Notes: generated by a model not told the origin, from the sequence alone. Shown: positions 18,101-26,326, numbered from the stretch's first letter. The stretch: 64,000 nucleotides of DNA from Leifsonia sp. C5G2 (GCF_013359685.1 NZ_JABFMV010000006.1:1-64000), one strand, 5' to 3'. Program-made: numbers and translations.

Positions 18101-21031
18101 CGGATTGCGGGCGCCCTCGACGCGCGACGCGATGCCGACGCGGACGGTCCCGGTCGCCCGTGCGCCGAGCGCGTCGACCACGGCGTAGGTGAAGGTGTCG
18201 GTGCCCGCGGCGTAGTCGCCGGCCTGGAAGTCCATCCAGTCGGGGCCGGAGGCGATCACCGCACCCTTCTGCGGGTTCGTCTCCTGACCGATGAACTGCA
18301 CGGAGTCGCCGTCCGGGTCGATGCCCGACAGCGGGATCGTGATCCGGACCGTGTCGCCGGCCAGGACGCGTGCGGTCACCGTCTTCGGGACGGGCGGGTT
18401 GTTGGTGGCGGCGTCGCGCTCGCGCACGGCGATGGTCACCTCGGCCGTCGCCCACTGCCCGTCGGCGCCGTAGACCTTGTAGGCGGCGGTGTAGTTGCCC
18501 GGTCTGCCCGGAGCCAGGTACCGCAGGTGGTCGCCGCTCGCGAACAGCAGGCCCGCTCCGCTCGGGAGCGGGGTGGCGAGCGTGGGGTCGAGGGTGAGCT
18601 TGTCGCCGTCGGGCTGCACATCGTTGGCGAGCACCGGGATGTCGACCACGTCGTGCACGCGCACCGAGACGCTGTCCGGCGCGGCGATCGGCGGCTGGTG
18701 GACGGTCAGCGGCGGCAGCTGAACGACGGTCACCGTGCCCACGGTGTCGGCCAGGCCGTTGCTCAGCCTGTAGTGGAAGTCGACCGGACCGTCGAGGGGC
18801 CGGCTGAGCGTGACCCGGAGGGTGCGCTGCTGCAGCACCTGCACGCGCACCCCCGTGGCCGGCTCCGGCTCGGTCACCCCGGTGACGAGGAGCACCCCTC
18901 CGGAGGGGTCGATGTCGGTGGAGAGCACGTTGACGTCCTGCGTCGACTGCTCCCGGATGAACGCCGTGTGAGGAACCGCGATGGGCGCGGTCTTCGCCCC
19001 GGGCGGCGCCTTCACCTCCACGCGGACGATTCCCGTCGCCGTGACGACGCCGTCGGTGGCGGAGTACTCGATGTTGTGCGTCCCGGGCTGGTCGGACTCG
19101 AAGCGGAAGGTGCCGCCCTGGTAGTCGGGGGTGATCGTCGCATCCGCCTTCGACGGGACGGTGCTCAGCCGGACGGTGCCGTTGCCGCCGCGCACATGGT
19201 CGAGCGGCGAGACGGTCACCTCCTGGCCCTGGTAGGCCACCACGGCGAACGGGTCGGCGATGATCGGCACCTGGCCCGGGGGCCGCACGGTGACGGCGAG
19301 AAGGCCGGCCGATTCGGCGCGGCCGTCGGAGAGCGTGAGCGCCACATCCTTCACCGCGGCGCCGTCGCCGTGATCGGAGTACGCGACCTGGCCCTGCGGG
19401 GTGAAGGTGACGGAGTCGGGCGCGGGAACCGACGCCCCCGCCAGGTAGAACGAGTCGCCGTCCGGGTCGTAGCAGTCGCCCAGCACCGTCGACGAGACCC
19501 GGCCGCCGGTCTGCACGACGGCCTTGGCGTTCCGCACGCAGACGGGAGGCGAGTTCTCGGAGGGCGAGCGCACGGTCACCACGACGTGCGCCGTCGCGGT
19601 GCCGCCGCGGCCGTCGGAGATGGTGTAGTCGAACGCGATCGAGCCGCTCGCGGTGTCGGGCAGCGAGATCTGCAGCTGCTGGTCGGAGTTGGTCAGCTCC
19701 AGCGTGCCCTGCGTCGCCGGGATGGCCGTGAACGAGTCGATCGTGAGCACGTCGCCGTTCGGGTCGTAGTCGTTGAGCAGCACCGGGAGCGGCGTCACCC
19801 GCCCCGGCCGGGCGCCGAACGCGTCGTCGACGGCGACGGGCGGCTGCTCCTGCTTCTCGTACTGCGGCGCGGTGTCCTGCTTGGTCTGGTCGACCAACTC
19901 CTTCGTCGTCTTCTTGGAGACCAGCTCGTCCCAGTTGTCGATCCGGGCGTTGCCGCTCTGCACCGCCCAGGAGACGCCGGAGCGCCCGTCGTTGAGCACG
20001 ACCCGGTCGCCGTTCGCGCGGAAGCCGAGCGTCGCGCCGGAGGGCACGTCCTTCAGAGTCGACCTCTCCCCCGACCCGTCCGCCGCGCACGAGCGCCAGG
20101 CGGTGCCGTCCGACCAGGCCGCGTAGGTGCAGCCCGCCACCGTCACCGGGGCGGCGGCCGTCCCCGTGCCCGTCGCAGCCCTCTTCGCCTTGCCCCCGTC
20201 GAGCGGCACGCGCACGAGTCCGGCGGTCGAGGAGATCCAGGCCGCGTCGCCGTGCGCCGACGGCTGCTGCAGCACGGGGTCGGACCCTTCGGGCAGCAGG
20301 GCGGAGAGCGCGACCGCGCGTCCGTCGATCCACACCGTGCGCTGGTCCGGGTCGAGCAGCGCCCAGTGACCCGCGACCGAGGTGAGGGAGACCGCTGCCC
20401 CGTCGCCCCGCGTCCCCACCTTCTGCGTCGTGGTCGACGGCTCCGCCGCATCCAGGTCGACGCGCACCACCGTGCGGGTCGCCGGCTGGTAGGCGAACAG
20501 GATGCCGGAGGGATCCATCGCCGACACGGCCCGGCCGCCCAGATCGATCGTGGCGGCCGAACCGGAGTTGAACTGGTCGAGCTGGCCGACCGTGGTGAGC
20601 CAGAGCTGGCCGGTCGTCTGCGACAGCAGGGCGACGTGCCCTCCGGCCAGCGACACCTGCGGGGCGCGCGGCGGCAGCGCGACCGACTTGCCCGCCTCGG
20701 CTTTGGCCGGGTCGACCACCGCGACGGTGTTCGCCTCGCGGTCGACCAAGAGGACGTCCTCGCCGTCCTGGACCACATCGAGCGCCTCGCCGGTGCCGGC
20801 GACAACCGAGTTGAGGCGGTCGATCTCGGTGTTGGCACGGCCGAGCGACTTCTTCGCGTCGCTCGCCACCCACACCGCGGCGTCGTTCAGCTGCAGGTGC
20901 TGCGCGCTGTACCCGCCCGAGACCACCGCCAGCGTGGTCACCAGGGCGGCCACCGCCGTCCCGCTCACGGCCGTCGCCGCCACCGACTTGTGGGCGGCGA
21001 GCCAGGCGCCGAGAGTGGCCAGGCGGCTCAC
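15107..21031 (-). CDS. giant Ig-like/FN3 repeat surface protein
   Basis: A 1974-residue protein. One N-terminal membrane helix (about residues 15-40) is followed by a 300-residue region with recurring 'LLDPDQRTVWID'-like strands that suggests a beta-propeller. About a dozen 90-100-residue Ig/cadherin-like repeats follow, marked by motifs such as 'LNDYDPNGDVLTI' and 'DIDPSGG' that could bind calcium, then two to four fibronectin type III domains ('LTVSWIPGAFNNSPITGFEV', 'GLRISWTKPAD'). There is no sortase signal or C-terminal helix, so it is probably held by its N-terminus and faces outward. The GTG at 21031 overlaps the kinase stop (GTGA). Function is unknown; adhesion or wall organisation is plausible. 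Confidence 0.8.
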   Translation of the reverse strand: MSRLATLGAWLAAHKSVAATAVSGTAVAALVTTLAVVSGGYSAQHLQLNDAAVWVASDAKKSLGRANTEIDRLNSVVAGTGEALDVVQDGEDVLLVDREANTVAVVDPAKAEAGKSVALPPRAPQVSLAGGHVALLSQTTGQLWLTTVGQLDQFNSGSAATIDLGGRAVSAMDPSGILFAYQPATRTVVRVDLDAAEPSTTTQKVGTRGDGAAVSLTSVAGHWALLDPDQRTVWIDGRAVALSALLPEGSDPVLQQPSAHGDAAWISSTAGLVRVPLDGGKAKRAATGTGTAAAPVTVAGCTYAAWSDGTAWRSCAADGSGERSTLKDVPSGATLGFRANGDRVVLNDGRSGVSWAVQSGNARIDNWDELVSKKTTKELVDQTKQDTAPQYEKQEQPPVAVDDAFGARPGRVTPLPVLLNDYDPNGDVLTIDSFTAIPATQGTLELTNSDQQLQISLPDTASGSIAFDYTISDGRGGTATAHVVVTVRSPSENSPPVCVRNAKAVVQTGGRVSSTVLGDCYDPDGDSFYLAGASVPAPDSVTFTPQGQVAYSDHGDGAAVKDVALTLSDGRAESAGLLAVTVRPPGQVPIIADPFAVVAYQGQEVTVSPLDHVRGGNGTVRLSTVPSKADATITPDYQGGTFRFESDQPGTHNIEYSATDGVVTATGIVRVEVKAPPGAKTAPIAVPHTAFIREQSTQDVNVLSTDIDPSGGVLLVTGVTEPEPATGVRVQVLQQRTLRVTLSRPLDGPVDFHYRLSNGLADTVGTVTVVQLPPLTVHQPPIAAPDSVSVRVHDVVDIPVLANDVQPDGDKLTLDPTLATPLPSGAGLLFASGDHLRYLAPGRPGNYTAAYKVYGADGQWATAEVTIAVRERDAATNNPPVPKTVTARVLAGDTVRITIPLSGIDPDGDSVQFIGQETNPQKGAVIASGPDWMDFQAGDYAAGTDTFTYAVVDALGARATGTVRVGIASRVEGARNPVAVEDDVTTRPGRTLSVQVLANDSDPDGSPLTVTAVSSLDGKAKAKVSGPLVVVTAPKTEGAYGFLYTIQNERGGTSQAFLRLTVDDKAPPARPVVSDTTLGLSDILGKDHVDVNVLANVFFADGPVSTLKLSLVPGYTSDAQVTASKRVRIAIGAKSQIVPFKVANPEDESVVAYGFVHVPGYDDALPQLKRGAPKLSVVSEKTLTIHLNDYIVAVGGRKVRLTDAATVRATHANGDDLVAGSDTLQFTSSPRYFGPASISFQVTDGSSATDPNGNVATIVLPIDVTPRENQPPVFTGALIDFEPGQTKTIDLTKVTKYPYAKDQGELVYSIQDPRPAGVSASLDGQKLTLTVATGTQKGSHPSLSIGVKDAVNVGQAGRIDISVVPSTRPLASPQPDRVIAPRGQTTSVDVLANDSATNPFPDKPLRVLAVRGLGSGLPDGVSITPSADNSRLQISVSPTAAAADATLQYEVADATGDPDRYTWGTVTVSVQDRPAPVSNVQIGSIGDRSLTVSWIPGAFNNSPITGFEVTMADAATGAVLSTTPCATTTCAIATPGNGPSNAVTLSVRARNALGLSDPTAYVEPVWSDVIPNAPTGLSAAPLDHGLRISWTKPADAPGASPITSYVVSVGGVTNALQVSGSDAVGTGYALNITDAGIANGSSIGFTVSSRNEFYQGRTTWNQSQGSGVPAGAPTTTGVAPVATPDTTNGTSVTLSWSNVFGDNGKAISTYYAGVFQGGGVPGCSVSGVETGNPTKSVDPRLNPVQGGSTVFDGLSPNQSYNFVVYAYNGQGCTAAAVVSATPRQAPGQIDQNSISVGKLQQDGTTWDFPVSLSYRAGGGSNPQIDYRLVAKNGGAILDTGTLNGTSGVLDGTGANHYGVDMTVQFTRICEGYPDGSRLCSTQSASASLGVAVNTAIGGGRYDPASHVFTWTSWPTGDYTAVTYSCDGTTQLPMPAAGQTASCTAPANDQNPILTIRVVSGGDTYPQQYPGSSLQ

Positions 21032-22455
21032 GTCCCGTCCGTCCTCTCGACGCACTTCTGGCCGCTCGGCGTCCCCGGCTTCCCGTCGCGGTTGACGGTG
21101 ACCGTGACGCACACGGTCTGGCCGGGCTTCGCATCCACCCGGAACTCGGTCGCGTGCTGGCTGGCCGGCGGCTGCTCGTCGACCGCCACCTGGTAGGTGT
21201 CGCCGTCCTGGAGGCCCGGATCGCTCCAGCTGAAGACGATGGTGCTCCCGGCGACCCGGCCGCTGAGGTCGCGGACGGTGGGGATGTCGGAGTTCGCGCC
21301 TGCCCGCACCAGGACGATGGACGCCGTCACGGCGAGGACGACCACGAGCGCTGCGCAGGCGATCAGCGAGACCACGAGCGCGCGCGAGGTCCTGGCCGGC
21401 GCGGCCTGGTTCGACGGGGAGCTGCCTCCGGTCTCGCGTACCACCGTGCGCGTCGGCGCCCTCGTGACGGTCGCGGACGCCGGGACGGCACGGCGGCGAC
21501 GGCGGCGCTCGCCGGGATCGACGGCGACGACGCCCTTCACCCGCGTGCGGTCCTCGGGGTCACCGGCGGTCGCCAGCGCCCAGTCGTCCATCGCGACTTC
21601 GATCGGCGTCTGCGGCAGGCCGAGCTCGGCCTCCACCGCCTGCAGCTCGCGGATGAACTCCAGCGCGCTGCGCTGCCGCTGCGACGGCTTGCGCGACATC
21701 GACTTCAGCAGCACCTGCTCGAGCCGCGGCGGGACGTCGGCGCGGCCGATCGGCAGCGGGCGGCCCTTGGTGATGCGCTGGATGAGCTCGGCGGAGGTGT
21801 TCTCCTTGCCCGGCACCTCGAACGGCGATCGTCCGGCCAGCAGGGAGTAGATGGTCGCCCCGAGCGACCACACCTCGCTCGCGATGGTGCCGCTCGTCTC
21901 GTCGAGGAGCACCTCCGGCGCCGACCACGGGATGGAGAGTCCGATCGCCTCCGTCACATCCGCCTCGCTGAGGGTGGCGGCGATGCCGAAGTCGCTCAGC
22001 ACCGGATGGCCGTAGGCCGTGCTCAGGATGTTGGAGGGCTTGATGTCGCGGTGCAGCACCCCGGCGCGGTGCGCGGTCTCGACGGCGCTGGCGATGCGCA
22101 CCCCGATGCCGAGCACCTCCGGCACCGACAGCGGCTCCGAACGGTAGCGCTGCCCGATCGCGGCGGAGCACAGCTCCATCACGAGGTAGGGCCGCCCGTC
22201 GGAGGAGACGCTGGCCTGGTACACGGTCAGAATCGACGGATGCGTGCTCAGCTGCGCCATGAGGTTGGCCTCGGCCTGGAACATCTGCTTCACCTGGCTG
22301 GTGACGACTTCGGCCAGCATGACCTTGACGGCGACCTGGCGGCGGGGCATGTTCTGTTCGTACAGGAACACGTCGGCGAAACCGCCCGAACCGAGCACCC
22401 GGACGTACGAGAAACCGGGGAGGTTGGGCGGCTGGGATGGCAGACGCCGGGCCAT
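21028..22455 (-). CDS. membrane Ser/Thr protein kinase with extracellular FN3-like domain
   Basis: A 475-residue Hanks-type kinase. The glycine loop is 'VLGSGGFADVF', the catalytic lysine Lys44 ('VAVKVM'), the catalytic loop 'HRDIKPSNIL' (Asp137), metal site 'SDFG' and 'PWSAPEV' closes the activation segment. A basic linker leads to one membrane helix near residue 370 ('VVSLIACAALVVVLAVTASI'), then about 90 extracellular residues ending in an FN3-like domain ('TIVFSWSDPGLQDGDTYQV'). PknB-type kinases instead carry PASTA repeats. All catalytic residues are present. It is preceded by a 137-nt gap. Confidence 0.9.
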   Translation of the reverse strand: MARRLPSQPPNLPGFSYVRVLGSGGFADVFLYEQNMPRRQVAVKVMLAEVVTSQVKQMFQAEANLMAQLSTHPSILTVYQASVSSDGRPYLVMELCSAAIGQRYRSEPLSVPEVLGIGVRIASAVETAHRAGVLHRDIKPSNILSTAYGHPVLSDFGIAATLSEADVTEAIGLSIPWSAPEVLLDETSGTIASEVWSLGATIYSLLAGRSPFEVPGKENTSAELIQRITKGRPLPIGRADVPPRLEQVLLKSMSRKPSQRQRSALEFIRELQAVEAELGLPQTPIEVAMDDWALATAGDPEDRTRVKGVVAVDPGERRRRRRAVPASATVTRAPTRTVVRETGGSSPSNQAAPARTSRALVVSLIACAALVVVLAVTASIVLVRAGANSDIPTVRDLSGRVAGSTIVFSWSDPGLQDGDTYQVAVDEQPPASQHATEFRVDAKPGQTVCVTVTVNRDGKPGTPSGQKCVERTDGT

Positions 22456-22592
22456 CGGCTCCCTCCCGTTCCTCGGCGAAGACGCGTTCGCTCGTGCTCA
22501 GCGTCTGACAATTGTAGGCAGCGGACTCTGGGGGACGGCCGGGCCGGACCCTCTCTGGGGACAAGCGGCTTACCCCCAAGTCGGGGGACATT
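22456..22592 (-). promoter_or_regulatory. intergenic gap before the kinase, with short hairpin
   Basis: This is the only sizeable gap inside the eight-gene cluster besides 15010-15106. It contains CCCCC-AAGT-CGGGG at about 22575-22588, a short GC hairpin. It may hold a second promoter, or a partial terminator that sets the ratio of kinase to phosphatase. No clear -10/-35 pair was found. Confidence 0.3.
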
Positions 22593-23429
22593 TCAGTGCC
22601 GGCGGGCCGCCCTGCGGGAGCCGTCGTCGCGATGCGCGCCGGACTCGGGCGTGGCCAGCACGTCCACGACGACGACCGTGACGTTGTCGCGTCCGCCGTT
22701 GCCGAGGGCCGCATCCATCAGCTGCTGCGCGGCGTCGAGCGGCGACGAGCCCTCGCCCAGGAAGTAGCGGATGCCGTGCTCGGTGAGCTCTTTGGTGAGC
22801 CCGTCGGAGCAGACCAGCAGGCGGGAGCCGGCGACGATGGGGATGAGGAAGTAGTCCGGGACCGGGTCCTCGTTGAACCCGACGGCCCGCGTGATGACGT
22901 TGCTGTGCGGGTGGACCTCGGCCTCCGCAGGGGTGATGGCGCCCGCGTCGAGCAGCTCCTGGACGATCGAGTGGTCGACGGTCAGCTGCTCCAGCGTGCC
23001 GTCGCGGTAGCTGTAGACGCGGGAGTCGCCGATGTTGAACACCAGCCAGTACGGCGAGCCGTCGACCAGCGTCAGCGCGATGCCCGTGACGGTGGTGCCA
23101 GTGCCGAGGTCGGTGTGGCCGACGCCGCGGCCCATGTCGTCGACCGCCGAGCGGAGCGCCTCGGTGAGCGCGACCTCTCCGACGAAGTCCGACTTCACCT
23201 TCTCGGCCAGCCGGGTCACCACGGCGGTGCTCGCGAAGTCGCCCGCGGTGTGGCCGCCCATCCCGTCGGCGACGGCGAAGATGGGCGAGCGGGCGAGCAG
23301 GCTGTCCTCGTTGACGCTGCGCCGGTACCCGGTGTCGCTGAGCGCCGCCCAGGACAGGCTGATGCGCGCGTCGGGATCGCCAGGCACGGCCACGGTGTGG
23401 CGTCTGCTGCTGCGACCGATCTGGGTCAC
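22593..23429 (-). CDS. PP2C-family Ser/Thr phosphatase
   Basis: A 278-residue PPM/PP2C phosphatase. Metal-binding motifs are complete: 'RSVNEDSLL', 'AVADGMGGHTAGD', 'NIGDSRVYSY', 'LVCSDGLTKEL' and 'GGRDNVTVVVV'. It is the expected antagonist of the kinase in the next gene. It lacks the membrane helix of mycobacterial PstP, so it acts in the cytosol. Its ATG at 23429 overlaps the upstream FHA gene stop by 4 bases (ATGA). Confidence 0.92.
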   Translation of the reverse strand: MTQIGRSSRRHTVAVPGDPDARISLSWAALSDTGYRRSVNEDSLLARSPIFAVADGMGGHTAGDFASTAVVTRLAEKVKSDFVGEVALTEALRSAVDDMGRGVGHTDLGTGTTVTGIALTLVDGSPYWLVFNIGDSRVYSYRDGTLEQLTVDHSIVQELLDAGAITPAEAEVHPHSNVITRAVGFNEDPVPDYFLIPIVAGSRLLVCSDGLTKELTEHGIRYFLGEGSSPLDAAQQLMDAALGNGGRDNVTVVVVDVLATPESGAHRDDGSRRAARRH

Positions 23430-24694
23430 TCGCGTCCTTCGTCTCTGCGGGAGGTGATCTCGATGATATTACCGTCGCCGATCTCCACCCTCGCCCCGGC
23501 GAGCACCACGACCGACTCCCCCGGCCGCAGCCGGCGGGCGCCCGCTGGGCCGGTCACGACCGTCCCGTTGGTGGAGCGGAGATCGGTGACGACCACCGCG
23601 TCCCCCGACTGCTCGATGCGGACATGCGTGGACGAGACCTCCTGGGTGGGCGAGGCGACGGCGACGAGCCGCGGCTCCACGCCGTCGGAGACGCGCTGCG
23701 GCACCGGCCGACGACCGACGAGCACGGGGGCGTCGAGCGGGCTCGTGTCCCCCGACGGGAGACGGACGGCGAAGGTGGCCGGAGCGGGCGGCAGGATGAC
23801 CGGCTCGGTCGGCGGGAACGCCTCCTGCTGCCCGGTCGTCAGCGGGGCGCGGGTGCCGCCCGGCGTGTCGTACCAGGTCGGCGGCGCGATCGGGTTCGCA
23901 GCAGCGGGGGCGGGTGCGGCGGCCCCGGCGACGGCCGCCGGGGACACGGAGGCCGGGGGCGGCGGAACGACCGTCGGCTCCTCGATGTCGACCGCGCCGG
24001 GGAGTTCGTGCGGTGCGGGGTGCACGGCGGGCGGGACCTGCTCCGGACCGTCGGGCTCCGCACCCGCGGGCTCGGGGCCCGCGCCGCCGAACAGCCGCGA
24101 GCTGGTGCTCCGCTGGCGGATGATCGTCTCCTCCGCCGCCGGTCCGGGAGCCGGCTCCGTCGCCGGAGCGACCGCCGGCGCCGAGCGTTCGGCGCGCTCG
24201 ATCGGGGTCAGCGTCCAGGTGAGCAGTTCGCCGTCGGCCACGCCGATGCGCAGCGGGAGCGAGCCGATCGCGAGCCGGGCGACAGGCCCGGTCGGCGCGT
24301 CGTCCCCCTGCAGGACCAGACCCGTCACCGCCCGGAACTCGGCGAGCACCCACGGCTGCACGCCCTGGGCGGAGAAGCGCCGGCCACCGCCGACCGAGAA
24401 GACGTCGATCGCCGCGGACCCGCGGACCACCGCTGTCACCGTGACCTCGCCTGCCGCGTTCGGCTCCGCGAGCTCGGCAACCGCGAACGACCGGACGCTG
24501 TCGGGACCGGCCAGCGGGAAGGCGCCGACCACGGACTCGATCGTCGCGAGGTCGGAGTCGGCCAGCCAGTACACCGCGTCGACGATCTCGTCGGCGACGG
24601 TGCTCTCGACCGCGGCGACGAACCGCCGCCCGGCGATCAGCAGCCACCGCGACGGACCCGCCGTCGGCGCATACCGGACGAAGCCGCCAGCCAT
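23426..24694 (-). CDS. FHA-domain protein
   Basis: A 422-residue protein, the first gene of the kinase cluster. The N-terminal 150 residues form an unrecognised beta-rich domain, followed by a long Pro/Ala-rich linker. A C-terminal FHA domain shows 'VLVGRRPVPQRV', 'EVSSTHVRIEQ' and 'RSTNGTVV', the phosphothreonine-binding residues. It probably recruits kinase targets or is itself a substrate. There is no membrane helix. Together with the zinc-ribbon FHA protein it brackets the cluster at both ends. Confidence 0.85.
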   Translation of the reverse strand: MAGGFVRYAPTAGPSRWLLIAGRRFVAAVESTVADEIVDAVYWLADSDLATIESVVGAFPLAGPDSVRSFAVAELAEPNAAGEVTVTAVVRGSAAIDVFSVGGGRRFSAQGVQPWVLAEFRAVTGLVLQGDDAPTGPVARLAIGSLPLRIGVADGELLTWTLTPIERAERSAPAVAPATEPAPGPAAEETIIRQRSTSSRLFGGAGPEPAGAEPDGPEQVPPAVHPAPHELPGAVDIEEPTVVPPPPASVSPAAVAGAAAPAPAAANPIAPPTWYDTPGGTRAPLTTGQQEAFPPTEPVILPPAPATFAVRLPSGDTSPLDAPVLVGRRPVPQRVSDGVEPRLVAVASPTQEVSSTHVRIEQSGDAVVVTDLRSTNGTVVTGPAGARRLRPGESVVVLAGARVEIGDGNIIEITSRRDEGRE

Positions 24695-24757
24695 CGTCGG
24701 CTCCCTCCCGTCGTTCCGCCTCTCGCGATCCTATCCCGCTCCCCCCGCGCTCCCTTC

Positions 24758-24821
24758 CGCTGAGGTGCTCGCCGTTGTCGCCGACACGCCGGGGCGCGCC
24801 GCAACGACGAGCACCTCAGCG
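24758..24821 (-). terminator. 64-nt palindrome with GACACGCCG loop
   Basis: CGCTGAGGTGCTCG (24758-24771) pairs with 24808-24821, and CGTTG/CAACG extend the stem to about 20 bp with one mismatch. The 24-nt loop carries GACACGCCG at the same offset as the family A hairpins, although the arms are unrelated. The stop codon of the Cache gene lies inside the right arm, so it probably terminates the gntR-Cache transcript. Confidence 0.6.
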
Positions 24822-25529
24822 GGTGGGGACGAGGTGGAATGGGGTGCCGGGGCACGGGACGGCGGCCGCGGGGAGCTCCACCACGCTGCCGACACGGACC
24901 GCGGGGTCGGTCGAGACCATGACCCGGCCGCCCGCGTTCACCAGGGCGAGGCGGCGTCCGGTCGCGAGGAGCGACGGCAGCAGCTCCCGCTCCAGACGCT
25001 TCACGTAGACGTCGACACCGACGACGCCGAGCATCCGGCCGCCGCTCTCGACCGGCGAGGTGACGGTGACGATGTAGTCGCAGGCGCACAGGTGGTCGAT
25101 GTACGGCCCGGTGATGTGCGTGCGGTGGGTGCTGCGCGGGATGCTGTACCACTCCAGTGAGCCGAGGTCGCGCAGGTAGCCGGAGTACGACCGGGAGGCC
25201 AGGTCGAGCCGGGACGGGGCCGTGGTCGCCCCGAACACCGGGTTGTCGTCCAGCGGCCCGAGCCACCAGGAGAAGTGCAGGTCCTCGCCGCCGGTGAACT
25301 CCGGCGCCGCGATGAACCCCGCGCCGATGAGCAGCGGGTCGGGCTCGCGCAGCGGCGGGAGCACCAGCGCGGCCACGCGCTCGTCGAGCACCGCGGGCGT
25401 GGATGCCGCGTCCAGGTCGTCGAGGATCGCGTCCCGCCAGGCGCCGAGCGTCCCGTGCAGCTGCGAGAAGAGCTCGGACACGCGACCGGCCGCTCCGGCG
25501 ACGCCCGCCTCCAGCACCGTGCTAGCCAT
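24816..25529 (-). CDS. soluble Cache-domain protein
   Basis: A 237-residue protein containing a Cache-type sensor domain ('YLRDLGSLEWYSIPR', 'VTVTSPVESGGRMLGVVGVD'). Cache domains usually sense small ligands outside the cell as part of receptors. Here no signal peptide or membrane helix is visible, so the protein should be cytoplasmic. The ATG at 25529 has GGAGGG 7 bases upstream and overlaps the gntR gene by 8 bases, so the two are co-translated. A ligand-sensing partner of the regulator is a reasonable inference. Confidence 0.72.
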   Translation of the reverse strand: MASTVLEAGVAGAAGRVSELFSQLHGTLGAWRDAILDDLDAASTPAVLDERVAALVLPPLREPDPLLIGAGFIAAPEFTGGEDLHFSWWLGPLDDNPVFGATTAPSRLDLASRSYSGYLRDLGSLEWYSIPRSTHRTHITGPYIDHLCACDYIVTVTSPVESGGRMLGVVGVDVYVKRLERELLPSLLATGRRLALVNAGGRVMVSTDPAVRVGSVVELPAAAVPCPGTPFHLVPTR

Positions 25530-26307
25530 CGATCGTCCCTCCGGTCTCGATCCGGGCCTTGGCCGCGAGCAGCCACTCCGCGACGTCGGAGAGCAGCGCG
25601 GAGACACCCGCCCTGGCCGCGGCGGCATCCCGTGCGGCGACCGCGGCCGTGATCGCGTCCGCCGCCTCCGCCGCCCGCCGCCGCAATGCCTCGTCGCGCA
25701 TCCCGAGCCACAGCAGCGGACCGGACTCGGCCTGCAGCCTCAGCTGCTCGCGCACCAGCCGGGTGGACTGGCTGAGCACGGCGAGCTCCAGCAGGAAGCC
25801 GCCGGCGTTGCGCCGGGCGGCTGCGGCGTCGGAGAAGTCGGCGGCGGCCACCCAGGCGCGCAGCCGGTCGTCGTCCGCCGGTGTGGAGCGCTCGGCGGCG
25901 CGGTCGGCGCAGCCCGCGGCGATCGCGGTGACGTAGACGGCGAGGTCGCCCAGCTCGACCTGCGACAGGCCGCGCAGCCGCGCGGTCAGCATGGCGTCGT
26001 CGGCGTCCCCGGGGTGCACAACGAAGCTGCCGCCCTCGCGGCCCCGGCGGGTCTCGACGAGTCCCGCTTCGCGCAGCATCCCGAGACCCTCGCGCGCGGT
26101 CACAAGCGCGACGCCGAAGCGGCGGGCCAGCTCGGCCTCGCTCGGCAGGCGCTCCCCGGCCGTGAGCACGCCGAGCACGATCGCGTCGGCGAGGCGGCGG
26201 GCCACCTGCTCGGCCCGGCCGGCGTCGGCCAGCTGCGCGAACACGGCGTCGCGGGCGCCCGGCACGGCGCGGGCGGGCCGGGCGTCGGGGCGAAGCGATG
26301 CGGTCAC
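25522..26307 (-). CDS. GntR-family (FadR-like) transcriptional regulator
   Basis: A 261-residue regulator. The winged-helix N-terminus is 'LPSEAELARRFGVALVTARE', followed by 'LREAGLVETRRGREGGSFV'. The C-terminal all-helical FCD-like domain binds the effector. The start is the GTG at 26307, which lacks a ribosome binding site and may be near-leaderless. It is divergent from the CoA-transferase operon across 63 bases containing a dyad at 26331-26348. Control of that operon, and of itself, is the natural inference. Confidence 0.85.
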   Translation of the reverse strand: MTASLRPDARPARAVPGARDAVFAQLADAGRAEQVARRLADAIVLGVLTAGERLPSEAELARRFGVALVTAREGLGMLREAGLVETRRGREGGSFVVHPGDADDAMLTARLRGLSQVELGDLAVYVTAIAAGCADRAAERSTPADDDRLRAWVAAADFSDAAAARRNAGGFLLELAVLSQSTRLVREQLRLQAESGPLLWLGMRDEALRRRAAEAADAITAAVAARDAAAARAGVSALLSDVAEWLLAAKARIETGGTIDG

Positions 26308-26326
26308 CGGTCCACGATATCCCGAA

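Noticed and set aside
14924-21196. A 2090-codon open frame on the plus strand opposite the giant protein gene
   Set aside because: Its translation is an Arg/Gly/Val/Asp-rich shadow with no domain. Long antisense frames are expected where third codon positions are nearly all G or C.
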